From the NCBI GenBank assembly GCA_039707465.1, contig CM077645.1:142539503-142603502 (forward strand): 64,000 bases of DNA, read 5' to 3'. Both the position numbers and the translations under genes were made by a program. The notes under the pieces are model-generated. The model saw only the letters and a program-made list of their open reading frames with translations, made no database searches and was not told the DNA's origin. Shown piece by piece: positions 35,510-46,599 of the stretch (the stretch's first letter is position 1; each line of letters opens with the position of its first letter). This DNA comes from Rhabdophis nuchalis (lineage: Eukaryota > Chordata > Lepidosauria > Squamata > Natricidae).

Positions 35510-35873
35510 CGCAGAATTTATGTTGCTAAGTGAGACATTTGTGAAGTGAGTTTTGCCCCATTTTACGACTTTTCTTGCCACATTTGTTAAGCGAATTATG
35601 GCAGTTGTTAAATTAATAACATGGTTGTGAAGTGAATCTGGCTTCCCCATTGACTTTCCTTGTCAGAAGGTCGCAAAAGATGATCACATGAGTCTGGGGC
35701 ACTGCAACGGTCATAAATATGAACCAGTTGTCAAGCATCCGGAAGTATATCGTGTGATCATGGGGATGCTGCAACGGACAAAAGTGTGAAAAATGGTTGT
35801 AAGGCACTTTTTTCAGTGCTGTTGTAACCTTGAACGGTCACTAAATAAACTGTAGTATGTCAAGGATTACCTG
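35510..35873 (+). mobile_element. TA-target MITE (CAGGTAG family), 5' end lost
   Basis: The interior from GTTGCTAAGTGAGACATTTG to the right end GTCAAGGATTACCTG, then TA, matches the family. The left end is replaced by sequence (35345-35509) partly resembling the interior of the 56154 element. Confidence 0.8.
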
Positions 35874-36039
35874 TAAAATTATATGTCACGATTTCCTGAT
35901 GTTTCCTTCAGGACTGAATGAGGGGTGATGATGTAAGTCTATCATTGTGGTGTGATTTTCCACTTAGCGACTATAGTGCTTTGTGACACAGTTACCGGTC
36001 TCAATTGTGGTTACTAATCATGGACTAGTACAATACACA

Positions 36040-36464
36040 CAGGGGTGGGTTGCTGGGGGTTCATATGGGTACAGGCAATCCTCTAGCTAGGATTCTGCCC
36101 AGTTGGTGAACCCCCAAATGCCCCTCACACTCCTCACAGGAGTTTCCACACTGCCCATTCATCATGCCAGGTAAGTTCAGGGCCCATGCAGAGGCTCGGG
36201 AAGGAGGGGAAATGGGCCTACCGGAGGTTCCAGAAGTCTAGAAACAAGTCTGTTTCCAGCCTCTGGAGGACCTCCGGAGCCCAGGGATGCAGTTTTCGTC
36301 CTCCCGAAGGCTCAAGGAAAGCCTCCAGAGCCTGGGGAGGGCGACAAATGCCCCACCACCACCACCATGGTGCAGGAGGCCGACTAGGCCATGCCCACCA
36401 TGGCCACGCCCACCCAGCAATGGGGCAATAAATCCATTGCTACAATTTTTGAAGCCCACTCCTG
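36040..36464. mobile_element. hAT-type MITE, CAGTGGTGGGTT family
   Basis: CAGGGGTGGGTTGC and GAAGCCCACTCCTG are terminal inverted repeats. Flanks AATACACA and AAAACACG match at 6 of 8 positions. Confidence 0.78.
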
Positions 36465-37444
36465 AAAACACGTAATTCAATAACAATTGATAGAACAAAG
36501 GTATGATTCAGGCTTCAATCCACTTTAGTCTACATTTTTTATCTGCTTGCTAGCTATAGCCGAGATGCTGCTTGATTCAGTAAGACTAAAAACTTACTTT
36601 AAAAGGAGGGAGAAAACATTTTAAGAACATTTATTTCATATATAAGTATATGAAGTATAAGTTCAAGTATAAGTGAACCAAAACTATGACACTTAAGAAG
36701 TAGCCACAACTTCTGAACCATAGCAGGAAAATCACTTTCATTGTTAGTTTATTCACCATGACTGGGTTTTTTTTTTTTAAAGAAAAGGGTGAGAATTAAT
36801 CTCAATACAGAAAAATGCTGCTCCACATATTGTTGGCCAAAATCAAAGCCAACATTAAACTAGTCATTGTTCTGAATGAGATGTGAACTTTGTCATAGTC
36901 ATTTACAATGGAATCTATGACTGAAAGGAAATTTCAATCAGAATAAAAATATGAAGATAAGAACCAGCTCAAGTGAAATTTAGCCCTTCAGATGTGATCA
37001 AAAATGTCTCTCCAGCATCGTGAAAAAAAATGTCATTGAAACATTGAAACAAGGATAAGAAGATGATAATCAGCAAATAAATTAATGGCTGTTCCTGGAA
37101 TTTACTGACCAGATGCTGTCTCAACATTCCCCAATCATTTGTCTTGTCTGTGCACTCCAAGTACAGCAGAGCTTTGAGCCATTGCAAATTATTTCTTCCA
37201 ATTTAACCATTTCCCAGGATTTAAAAAGAATAAAATTCTACCGTCTATCAGACACACATAGTAATTTATAAAATGTACAAACAAGTTTGATATTGTCAGT
37301 TTAATTCTTAATAGGTTATGATCTTTTCAATAACAGTCACCAACAGCTCAACCAAATTAGCAGTCTTCGACCAAAAGAGATCTAGGATTCTTTAAACAGG
37401 ATGAAATTAGTGACAGGATAGCCGATCAAATGTATCCTCTAGAT

Positions 37445-37606
37445 CAGAGGTCCCCAACCCCCAGTCCGTGAACTGGCACTGGGCTATGACACAACAGAAA
37501 CCATCCGCAGGATGCAGGCAGCACATGAAACCACACCGTTCTGGTCCATGGAAAAATCTCTCTCCATGGAACCAGTCCCTGGTGCCCAAAAGGTTTGGGG
37601 CCACTG
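37445..37606. mobile_element. hAT-type MITE, CAGAGGTCCCCAAC family
   Basis: It starts CAGAGGTCCCCAACCC and ends GGTTTGGGGCCACTG. Flanks CTCTAGAT and CTCCAGAT match at 7 of 8 positions. Confidence 0.85.
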
Positions 37607-38127
37607 CTCCAGATCAAGATCTACAATATAATTGAAATATATATTTATTTATTGAAAATATGCTTTTCTTCTTTTTCCATCTCTTAATGTAAAAAAATAA
37701 TAATACAAAATCAGTATTTACTCAAACCAGTAGCTTTTTTTTTCTATAGTAATTCTAAATCTTTAAATTATTTGCTTCATGGTGGTTTATTTTAATCATC
37801 ATTAATATAAAAGGAAGGGGAGCATAGGGGAAAAATGAGACAGCAGCTTTCTTATTATTGATTAGTTCCAAGGGTGGGCTTCGCTTCAAAAGTTTCAGCA
37901 ATGGATTCTCTACCAGGTTGCTGGGTGGGTGTCGCCATGGTAGGCATGGCCTCGTTGGCCTACTGAACCATGGCAGATGGAAGGCGTTTGTGCCTTCCCC
38001 AGGCTCTGGGGGCTTCCCTCCAGCCTCTGGGAGGGCAAAAACTGCTCCCCCCAGGCTCTGGAGGCCCTCCAGATAACTTCCAGGAGGCCCGTTTTCCCCG
38101 TCCCCGAGCTTCCGCATGGGCCCTGCA

Positions 38128-38306
38128 CAGTGGTGGGTTTCTGCAGGCTCGCACCTACTCGCGAGAGCCGGTTGGTGAATTTTAGAAAAACGGTAAGAGG
38201 GGGTTCCACCAGTGTACCTGGAAGTAAATCTGGCCCGCCGCTGCCAGTGACCCAATGGGAAGGAAAGGAAGGAAAGGAAGGAAGGAAGGAAGGAAGGAAA
38301 GAAGGA

Positions 38307-38385
<79 letters not shown>

Positions 38386-38562
38386 GATTTATCATCACAA
38401 TTGAGTCCAAACTTTTGGTTGCTAAGCAAGAGCGTTGTTAAATGAGTTTCACCACATTTTAAAAGGTGGCCACTCCCACCCTGTCATATGATTGCCAAGC
38501 CACGCCCACAAAATAGGCCACACCTACAGAGTAGGTTCTAAAAAGTTTGAAACCCACCACTG
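38128..38562 (+). mobile_element. hAT-type MITE with internal (GAAA)n, nested copy
   Basis: Perfect 14-bp ends CAGTGGTGGGTTTC and GAAACCCACCACTG are flanked by exact GCCCTGCA duplications at 38120-38127 and 38563-38570. The 435 bp contain GGAA and GAAA arrays at 38258-38386. Confidence 0.95.
38258..38386. repeat. (GGAA)n/(GAAA)n microsatellite inside a MITE
   Basis: About ten GGAA-type units followed by more than 20 GAAA units. Confidence 0.96.
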
Positions 38563-38786
38563 GCCCTGCACTTACCTCACATCCAAAACAGGCCACGTGG
38601 AGGGGAGGGATGGGCAGGGCCCACCAGGGGTGGGATTTGGAGGTTCTCCAAATCGGCCATAACATTAGCTATGGGTTTGTCCCAGTTCAGGAGAAGCAGC
38701 TCACTCCTGATTAGTTCCTAGGCAAGATGAAAGATAAGCTTTCTGCTTTTTTTTTCTACCTAACTTTACTAAGAGGTAGATCCTAT

Positions 38787-38955
38787 CAGTGGTGGGTTTT
38801 AAATTTTTTAGAACCTACTGTGTAGGTGTGGCCTATTTTGTGGGTGTGGCTTGGCAGTCATGTGACAGGGTGGGAGTGGCCACCTTTTAAAATGTGAAAC
38901 TCATTTAACAACGCTCTTGCTTAGCAACCAAAATTTTGGACTCAATTGTGATGAT

Positions 38956-39018
<63 letters not shown>

Positions 39019-39178
39019 CTCCTTTCTTCCTTCCTTTCCTTTCCTTCCTGTTGGGTCACTGGCAGCGGCGGGCCAGATTTACTTCCAGGTACGCCGGTGG
39101 AACCCCCTCTCACCGGTTCTCTAAATTTCACCAACCGGCTCTCACGAGTAGGTGCGACCCTGCAGAAACCCACCACTG
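38787..39178 (-). mobile_element. hAT-type MITE with internal (CTTT)n, inverted copy
   Basis: The same element as 38128-38562 in reverse. Ends CAGTGGTGGGTTTT and GAAACCCACCACTG are flanked by exact GATCCTAT duplications at 38779-38786 and 39179-39186. Confidence 0.95.
38955..39050. repeat. (CTTT)n microsatellite inside a MITE
   Basis: About 16 CTTT units followed by TTCC and CCTTT units. Confidence 0.95.
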
Positions 39179-39542
39179 GATCCTATGTTCCTATTGCTTC
39201 TCCTGGGTCACCATTAAGGGCTTATCGACTTGTTATGTTAATCATTTGATTAGGAATTACATCCCATTTTTTTTTCAATTAAATACAAAGCAGGGAAAGA
39301 TCAATAGTGGAATCATAGCAGAAAGAAGTTTAAACTTTCTCTTAGCTATGAACTTATTAAAAAAAATCAGTCTTTCACACATTAATAGAAAAATCCTCTA
39401 TTGCTATGTAATCCTTATTTCCAGATAAAAAGACATCCTATGGTACTTACCAAATTTCCAATAGAAGATAATATAGTTAACTCAGGTTTGAATTGTGGTA
39501 TCCTTGATGCTCTCTGAATTTCCTTGCTAAGTGCGAGTAAAA

Positions 39543-39640
39543 TAGAACATAGAAAATAGAGTTGGAAGGGATCTTGGAGCAACCTCATGTTCAACCATAT
39601 ACCATTTCAGATAAATGGTTGTCTGAAGGGTGGGGTGGGG
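39543..39640 (-). mobile_element. CR1 LINE, 3' tail
   Basis: AGAGTTGGAAGGGATCTTGG and ACCATTTCAGATAAATGG are the reverse complement of the CR1 end seen at 10010-10110. Confidence 0.8.
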
Positions 39641-39956
39641 TCCCTCTTTATATACAGTAGCTTGTCCTGCTGGTGGCGTGAGGGCGTGGTTTTCTCTTTG
39701 ATAATTTCTTGATTAAGGTATTATTTTCTGCTTGATTGTATCTGGATGTAGCTGCTGGAAAGGATATGTTCTGGTGGGTTTTGTTCTTAATTTTCTTTTT
39801 CACAAGTGAGCATTTTTTTGCAACTGTTAGCAATTGTTTTGTACCTATGAGCATCCTGTGATACATATGTGAGCAGCCTAGACCAATGTTAATTCCGAAA
39901 TGCTAGCAAATTCCTGGAAGCTTGGCATTCAGACAAATCAGTCACCCTAAGCCTAT

Positions 39957-40192
39957 GAGCCGTGGTGGCACAGTGGTTAGAATGCAGTACTGCAGGCTAC
40001 TTCTGATTGCCGGCTGCCTGCAATTTGGCAGTTCAAATCTCACCAGGTTGACTCAGCCTTCCATCCTTTTGAGGTTGATAAAATAAGAACCCAGATTGTT
40101 GGGGGCAACACGCTGATTCTGTAAACTGCTTAGAGAGGACTGTAAAGCACTGTGAAATGGTATCTAAGTCTAAGTGCTATTGCCATCAATAG
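39957..40192 (+). mobile_element. tRNA-type SINE, nested in the Penelope remnant
   Basis: A box-like GGTGGCACAGTGGTTAGAAT and B box-like GGCAGTTCAAATCTCACC are followed by GACTCAGCCTTCCATCCTTT, TTGTTGGGGGCAACACGCTG and TCTAAGTGCTATTGCC. Confidence 0.85.
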
Positions 40193-40394
40193 ACACACAA
40201 GGTTAATTCACATATATGCACCATTTAAAACAGACAAAAACCAATTGGAGACAATTACAAGCTAAGCAAACAAGCAGAAAACAATACCCCAATTTGACAC
40301 GCACACCAACATAGGCAGAGTAAGCCACTGTATATAAACAGGAGCAAACCACACATTCAATAGCACTGATGTTGTCACCTAGTTGGGTAATGAA

Positions 40395-40591
40395 GAGCTA
40401 TAATGGCACAGTGGTTAGAATGCAGTAATGTAGGCTAATTCTGCCCATAGCCTGGAGTTCAATCCTGATGGGGCTTCAGGTTCTCTCAGGCTTCCACCCT
40501 TCCAAGGTTGGTAAAATGAGGAGCCAGATGCTGACTCTGTAAGCCACCTGTAAAGCACTATGAAGCAGTATATAAATCTAAGTGCTATTGC
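40395..40591 (+). mobile_element. tRNA-type SINE splitting a hammerhead-like motif
   Basis: The same SINE family (AATGGCACAGTGGTTAGAAT to AATCTAAGTGCTATTGC). Flanks TAATGAA (40388-40394) and TAATAAA (40592-40598) look like a target duplication inside the Penelope terminal motif. Confidence 0.8.
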
Positions 40592-40687
40592 TAATAAAAC
40601 ATCTGCAAGCAGACAACCAAGGTCAGAGATCACCAAGGACTACATACTATCATTTTTTTCCGTATTTTATTTTCATGCACCTAAAGC

Positions 40688-41365
40688 ACGATTCTGGACT
40701 ACTGTAATGCTCTCTACATGGGGCTGCCCTTGAGATGCACCCGGAGGCTCCAGTTAGTACAGAATGCGGCCACGCGGGGGATTCTGGGAGTCTCAAGATA
40801 CTCCCATGTAACACCTCTCCTGCGCAAGCTGCACTGGCTGCCTGTGGCCTTCCGGGTGCGCTTCAAGGTACTAGTGACCATCTTCAAAGCGCTCCATGGC
40901 ATGGGACCTGGTTACTTGCAGGACCACCTCCTACCACACACCTCCAGTCGACCTGTCCGCTCCCACAGGGAGGGCCTCCTTAGGGTGCCATCCGCTGGAC
41001 AATGCCTGCTGGCGACTCCAGGGGAAGAGCCTTCTCTGTGGCAGGCCCCGCCCTCTGGAATGACCTGCCCCCCCCCCCGACCTCCGTACAATCACGGACC
41101 TTTGCCTCTTTTGTCGGGCATTAAAAACATACTTCTTTCAGGCGGCCGACCTGGCATAGCTGTTATGGCTGATCTTAGTCTGGGTTTTAATTGTGTCTTT
41201 TAGCACGGGTTTACAAAATTCGATTTAATTCATTTTTAATTATTTTGTTTGTATTTATTATTTTATTATTTTTATTATCCCTGTGCACCGCCCTGAGTCC
41301 CGTCAGGGAGAGAGGGCAGTATAGAAATACATGAAAATAAATAAATAAATAAAAATAAATAAATA
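40688..41365 (+). pseudogene. L2/L3-like LINE, C-terminal coding end and 3' tail
   Basis: Encodes ILDYCNALYMGLPLRCTRR, LQLVQNAATRGILGVSR, LLRKLHWLPVAFRVRFKVLV and SHREGLLRVPSAGQCLLA, then TGTGCACCGCCCTGAGTCC and an (AAATA)n tail. The (C)10 run and frameshifts break the frame. Confidence 0.9.
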
Positions 41366-41875
41366 ATAATTTGATTAAAATATTATGTAGTTAAGTTATT
41401 CCCACCCACTTCTCTTCTTTTAGAGTCTGTCTTGTTACAGCACTGATTATTAGAGTCTCTGTTCAACAGAAATGGCTCTCTGATAGAGCTGCCATAGTAT
41501 AAGATCAACTGTGTGAAAGAAAGTCAGACTAGTAGTGACTCAGTTGCAGACCGCTTTATAAAGCCACCATCATCAATCTAGTGACCCTGAGCAACTGGCA
41601 ATGCATAAAATATTAAAAACAGGGAAAATGAAAGAAATACAATAAAATGCAATGCAGTTAGGGGCTGCAGGCAAAATTCTCCCATAACAAATCGCAAATA
41701 TATATATAATGGTTTCCATGACCATCCTGACCCCAGAACCCAAGGGAAAAGCTAGGACTTCCTTCCAAAAAGCTAGCAGGGTAAAACTTCTCTGAATCTC
41801 AGGGGACAAACTATTGCAGCTAAGAAGCCAAATGAAGCACAGCAAGCACTATGTATGCTGACCGTTCATAAAATA

Positions 41876-42263
41876 CAGGTAGCCCTTGACTTGCAACCAC
41901 AATTGAGGCCAAAATGTCTGTCCTTAAGTGAGACCTTCGCTAATTGAGTTTTGCCCCCTTTCCTTGCCACAGCTGTTATGTGAATCACGGCAATGGTTAA
42001 GATAGTAACAAGATGGTTCAGTCAATCTGGCTTCCCAATTGACGTTGCTTGTCAGATGGTCACAAAAGTTGATCACGTGATCCTGGAGACACTGCAACTG
42101 TCATAGATATGAATTAGTTGCCAAGCATCTGAATTTTGATCATGTGATTATGGAGATGGCGTAATGGTCGTACTTACGAAAAATGGTTGTAAGTCATTTT
42201 TTCCAGTGCCGTTATAACTTTGAATGGTCACTGAATGAACTGTTGTAAGTCAAGGACTACTTG
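41876..42263 (+). mobile_element. TA-target MITE (CAGGTAG family)
   Basis: CAGGTAGCCCTTGACTTGCA and TTGTAAGTCAAGGACTACTTG are terminal inverted repeats with TA on both sides (41874-41875, 42264-42265). Confidence 0.92.
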
Positions 42264-42378
42264 TACTGCTTTTGATCTGATGCAAGATGGATAAAAGTCT
42301 TCATGGTGGATCTGAGGGCGGATTAAGAATGGCTTTGGCTATTCCTGTCATTGAGACCTAGTTAGTGCACTATGGCAT

Positions 42379-42452
42379 GAATGAATGAATGAATGAATGA
42401 ATGAATGAATGAATGAATGAATGAATGAATGAATGAATGAATGAATGAATGA
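42379..42452. repeat. (ATGA)n microsatellite
   Basis: About 18 uninterrupted ATGA units. Confidence 0.97.
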
Positions 42453-42706
42453 TTAAGCCCTAAAGTGCCTTTCCCTTGATGTTAAAAAAAAAAGCATGAT
42501 ATTTATCACTTTACGCTTTCTGAAAACTTCACTGTTTCCCTTAAAGAATGGAAGCTGCCTCTGTTGTGATTGCGAGAATTTAATTCTTATTTAAAAGGAG
42601 CTTTATTTAGCAGTATTACCTTTGAATGTGTTTAGGTCTCATTCATGGAGAGAGGGGTAACTTTATTTTCCTCTTTATGGATTATTGTGAGGTGCCTAGA
42701 AGTCAG

Positions 42707-42768
42707 AATGAATGAATGAATGAATGAATGAATGAATGAATGAATGAATGAATGAATGAATGAATGAA
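42707..42768. repeat. (AATG)n microsatellite, second array
   Basis: About 15 units of the same tetranucleotide, 255 bp from the first array. Confidence 0.97.
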
Positions 42769-43793
42769 AGAATGGTGCTAATGAGCTGAATGATAGCTTA
42801 TAAATTTGTAGTGCCTGTAATCCAGCAACTCCTTCCTGAACAGCCATCATCTGCCACATAATCATTATGAATTTCTAGAATATCATATGGAATAAGGGCT
42901 CCTGCAACATGTCACAGCCTCACATATTCCCATTACTGCAATTTCTGACACATTTGTATTACAGATTCACCACCTGTTATGTCCACACTCCTTCTGCAAT
43001 TAATTTCCTAATTAAATTCAAAATAGTTGGATTGCTACTTTTAATTTATTGTAATTGGTATTGCTGTAGATTTGTAATCACTGTACGATCTTGTAATTCC
43101 TATCAATTGGAGAGTTTTCAAAGCAACAACATTGTGACCTTTCCTTTCAATTTATCTTGGACCTAGGAACAGAGAAAAGATTTTACAAGCCAGGAATTAG
43201 TGCTTATCCTTCTGCTTTTCTGCTTTTTTATTTTGGGGAGGGGGAGAGGGGGTAACATGTCAGGCAACTAATTTTTGAGGGGAGAAGTTACATTTCAGTC
43301 CAACCATAAACACACAGGCAAACATAGATTTATTTATTTATTTTAGAAAAGGCATTCCTCCCATTTCTGAAGCTGTAGTGTCATGCATGTGCTTCAACCC
43401 TAAACACATTATGTATCTCTGTGTTATACTTGGTCATAAGTATAAGTATGGGAAGCATGACTTTGTATTCAGTGACATGAGCTGCAATTGTATGTGCTTA
43501 AAAATAAAGTCTGTTACAATTGAATGCAGCTCTAGTAACATAAGTCTGCACTTTTTAACTTATTGACCACTAGAGACAAAACAGTGTATAAACAGACTAA
43601 ATAGTTATGTTCCAATACCTTTTCTAAAAGCCAACAGAACAGGAATGAGAATGAGCCTTTGGATACAGGATTAAGCTGAAAAATAGATCAAGTTTATTGG
43701 TTTTTCCCTACCAAGGTTTAGAAAGCAATGGGAATTGAAAAGAACTGTGAAATGGAAATGGTTCTCATTTCTTATCTGTCTTTCTATTTGTAG

Positions 43794-43930
43794 ATATTCT
43801 GTGGATCGGCATACTGATATGGACAGAATATTCAACATTGATTCGGGAAATGGATCAATATTTACTTCCAAACCTCTCGACCGAGAAATTTTATTGTGGC
43901 ATAACATTACAGTAATAGCTGCTGAAATCA
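43794..43930 (+). CDS. CDH6: CDH6 coding exon: EC4 core
   Basis: This 137-nt exon encodes in-window residues 342-387. It reads [20 protein letters not shown], then [12 protein letters not shown] and [15 protein letters not shown] is the calcium-site motif and NIT a potential N-glycosylation site. The acceptor is CTATTTGTAG and the donor GTAAGT; phase 2 on entry and 1 on exit. The [19 protein letters not shown] stretch is characteristic of CDH6. Confidence 0.96.
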
Positions 43931-44806
43931 GTAAGTTGTCTGTAAACACACACACATACACACACCATTGCTCTAACAAGTGCAGCGTTCTAGCCAAGCA
44001 TGGCTGAAAGGAAGTCAGGCCTAGATGCCTTGGTTGCTTGGCATTATTTAAAGGCATAAACCTAAAAGAGTTTATTTTTTCCTCATCTTTTCCTTAGCAA
44101 TAGTTTATGAAGAGGCAACTGAATGCCTGGACAGAAATAAAATGGAGAGGCTCCGTGTTTCATATCACAAGCCAGAAGAATTCTTCTGGTTATCGACTAT
44201 CAGTCAGCAGTTGTTGATTTGAAAAGAAGTTATATAGATTAAAAGGATACAGATATATAATGTCAGGGAGGAGAATGAAAATCCTGTATGTTTTTCATTC
44301 CTGAGAATTTCATTCCTATAGCATTTACCAAAAGGAAAGAATAAAATTTAAAAGCCAGTTACTTCTGCCGAAAGCCTGTTAATTTAATTAGGATCAGAAT
44401 TAATTAGGAGAAATAACAACCAGCTCATCACTCTTTAATCCATTTATGCAAACGTTGTTATTGATGGGACTAACTTTCAAGTAGATATGCTTCAAGAGCT
44501 CGCCTCAGGGCAATTAGATTGCAGTGAAAGCAAAATGCATGTTTTGTCGTCTTTGAAAATGTCATCCCCATGTATCATCCTTTACTATGTCCAGTTTTGT
44601 CCAAGCGAAGGTGTTGGAGGAAGGAGTGATATTTCACGAGAAGAGCAATTCAATCAATCAATCAGAATAGAGCTGGAAGGGACCTTGGAGGTGTTCTAGT
44701 CCAACCCCCTGCTCAAGCTGGAGAGCCTACACCATTTCAGATAGGTGGCTATCCAGTCTCTTTAAAAAAAAAAAAAAACTCCAGTGATGAAGCACCTACA
44801 ATTTCT

Positions 44807-46599
44807 TCATTTTCATTTTGAAAAAGTTTTATTGGGTTTTACAAATTTTTGTACAAATAGGGTAAGGGTATGGTGTAAAAAAGATATTGTGAGAACCTTC
44901 ACGTCGAAGTTGTTGACCCCTTCTGAGGCTTCATAACAAAATATAGATAATACATTAAATTTTCATTTGTACTACAAAGTGGAAAGAAATGCAAATATAT
45001 CATCGTAAAATCTATGCTAGCAATCATGTATAAACATCCAAACAAAAGTTATACTGTACTAAAATAAAGTCACTTTTGAGATCTAAGTCTTTTGGCAATT
45101 GTATCTTCTTCTCCCTGGCCCTCAGTGGGCGGGGCCGCGGCACCCTCTGCTCCCCCATTTTCATCCTCCAGGATTGAGGAATGTTTTTTAAGAAAGGCTT
45201 CCGCCTCTGCAATTGTTTTAATCCTTACACTTCCTCCCTCCCAGAACACCAACATTTCCTCTGGCATCACCCACTTGAACCAGACCCCCTTTTTAAATAA
45301 TCTTTTGGACAAGAAGGAATACTTCCTTCTTATCTCTCTAATCTTTTTCGGGATCTGCTTCAAGATGGCAATCTCTTTCTGCTGATAAATTAAAGGACTG
45401 TCTCTCTGCGCCCTCAGGATCCTTTCCCTTGTAGACCTTCTTACAAATTTAATATGTATCTCTCTGGGTACTTCATTTATCCTGGCATATGCTGAATTTA
45501 TTCTATATATCAGATCTATGTCCCCCCTAATATCTTCTTTAGGCTTTTGTACATAATCTGCTAAAATTGTACACATTAAATCAGTTAAATCTTCACCAAT
45601 TGTCTCAGGAACGTTCTGAAATCTTAAAAAATATGACAAAATCCATCCTAGACATATGACCAGTTAAACCCCCTATTTCATTATTAATACTTTTAAGCTC
45701 CCCCCTTGTCCCAACCAGCCCCACCTCCAGCCCATCAATCTTTTGTGTATTTTCCATTAATTTCTTCTGTGTCTCCAAAAGTTCTAATTTAGAACTGACA
45801 TGGTCCTTCCTCATTTCTTTGATTTCTTTCATAATGTTCTGAAGAGTTTCATCCATTGCTGCTAATTTAGCATCCGTATCTGATTTTTCAGGTAACATCG
45901 AGGTGATTTTAGGTTGATGCGTCTGCTTTTTTGAAGCCATGATGAAAGATTTAAGTCTTTGTCAGTAAAATGGCGTCTGCTGAAGAGGAGTCAGTGAGTC
46001 AGGGTGTGAGCAGATTCCAATGAACAAAGTCACAATTTTGTCTAATTAGAGTCCAGAGAGAAACCAAGTTCTTCAAACAATCAAATAAAAAGAAAAGGAA
46101 GAAGGCACTTCAGGGAAAGGTCCAATTAATCAATTACATGCAATCATTAATAAAAAGAGAAAGGCAGTCCCGAGCACAAGGGAATGTCAGCAGTTTTCCA
46201 TGAAAAGTATGTCTCCTTCCCCCGCCCAACTGGAAGCCACCGGGAATTAGCAAGTAAAAACTGTCTCTTTGTTGCCAGACTTCGATACTAAGTATCCAAC
46301 GATCATGCCAGAAAGACTTTCACTATAGTTTAAAAAGATTCGGATGTTGATTTCTCCGCTTCCTCAAGCCTGAGGACCATTTTTAAAACGCCGCTTTTTT
46401 TCCAATCCAAGGTTTTTTTTTTACAAACTCCCCCCTCCATCTTCTCTCAAGACAAAAGTTGCAAGCATTAAAGTAAAATCACTCACAATCCACTCTATAG
46501 CAGGAGTCTCGGTGTTGCCTCCAACTCCAGCGATTCAGCTCTCTCGAAAGCGATTAAGTGTTCCGGTCCTCCATCGGCAAAGGGAACGAAGCCCCCCTC
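44807..46599 (-). mobile_element. ORF1-only L1-like element (half-L1) with target duplication
   Basis: The 17-bp AAGCACCTACAATTTCT occurs at 44790-44806 and 46600-46616 and belongs once to the host CR1, so 44807-46599 (1793 bp) is one insertion. On the minus strand it has about 659 bp of 5' leader, an L1 ORF1 (45940 to 45070), then only about 263 bp to the 3' end. No ORF2 is present. A polyadenylation signal (AATAAA, minus strand) lies at 44828-44833, 21 bp from the end, and the tail is A-rich with AAAATGA units. Confidence 0.88.
45070..45940 (-). pseudogene. L1 ORF1 protein gene (one frameshift)
   Basis: L1 ORF1p is the trimeric RNA-binding chaperone of L1 particles. The start is ATG at 45938-45940. 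Residues about 25-95 form a heptad-like coiled coil (AAMDETLQNIMKEIKEMRKD, ELLETQKKLMENTQKID). After a frameshift at an A/T run near 45625-45632, the frame continues with the RRM-like domain (YFLRFQNVPETIGEDLTDLM, DLIYRINSAYARINEVPRE, IHIKFVRRSTRERILRAQRD) and the C-terminal domain (YQQKEIAILKQIPKKIREIR, GVWFKWVMPEEMLVFWEGG). It ends AKRLRSQK and TGA. About 290 residues, a usual size for ORF1p. The frameshift is the only disabling change I see. Confidence 0.88.

Larger units (their letters stand above)
37869..38709. mobile_element. hAT-type MITE, CAGTGGTGGGTT family, host of a nested MITE
   Basis: Ends CAAGGGTGGGCTTC and GCTCACTCCTG are flanked by exact copies of ATTAGTTC at 37861-37868 and 38710-38717. 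Element 38128-38562 is inserted inside it. Confidence 0.85.
39890..40660 (+). pseudogene. Penelope-like element: endonuclease end and terminal region
   Basis: ASKFLEAWHSDKSVT at about 39901-39945 and, after a SINE, IHIYAPFKTDKNQLETI match the C-terminal end of Penelope endonuclease proteins (FLEAWHS is a conserved block). TATATAAACAGGAGCAAACC and a hammerhead-like CTGATG...GTAATGAA follow, then a second SINE splits the element before ACATCTGCAAGCAGACAACC. It lacks the RT and most of the endonuclease. Confidence 0.7.
33126..43793 (+). other. CDH6: CDH6 intron within EC4 (largest)
   Basis: This 10668-bp intron contains most of the MITE nest, a Penelope remnant with two SINEs, a LINE 3' end and several long microsatellites. 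34000-34830 and 36480-37430 hold no repeat that I recognise. Confidence 0.8.

Noticed and set aside
37755..38441. Long open frames (up to 224 codons) on both strands
   Set aside because: They run through the (GAAA)n array and MITE sequence; a tetranucleotide array has no stops in several frames.
39970..40045. A functional tRNA gene
   Set aside because: A and B boxes are present, but the sequence cannot form a tRNA cloverleaf and continues into a SINE body shared with other copies.
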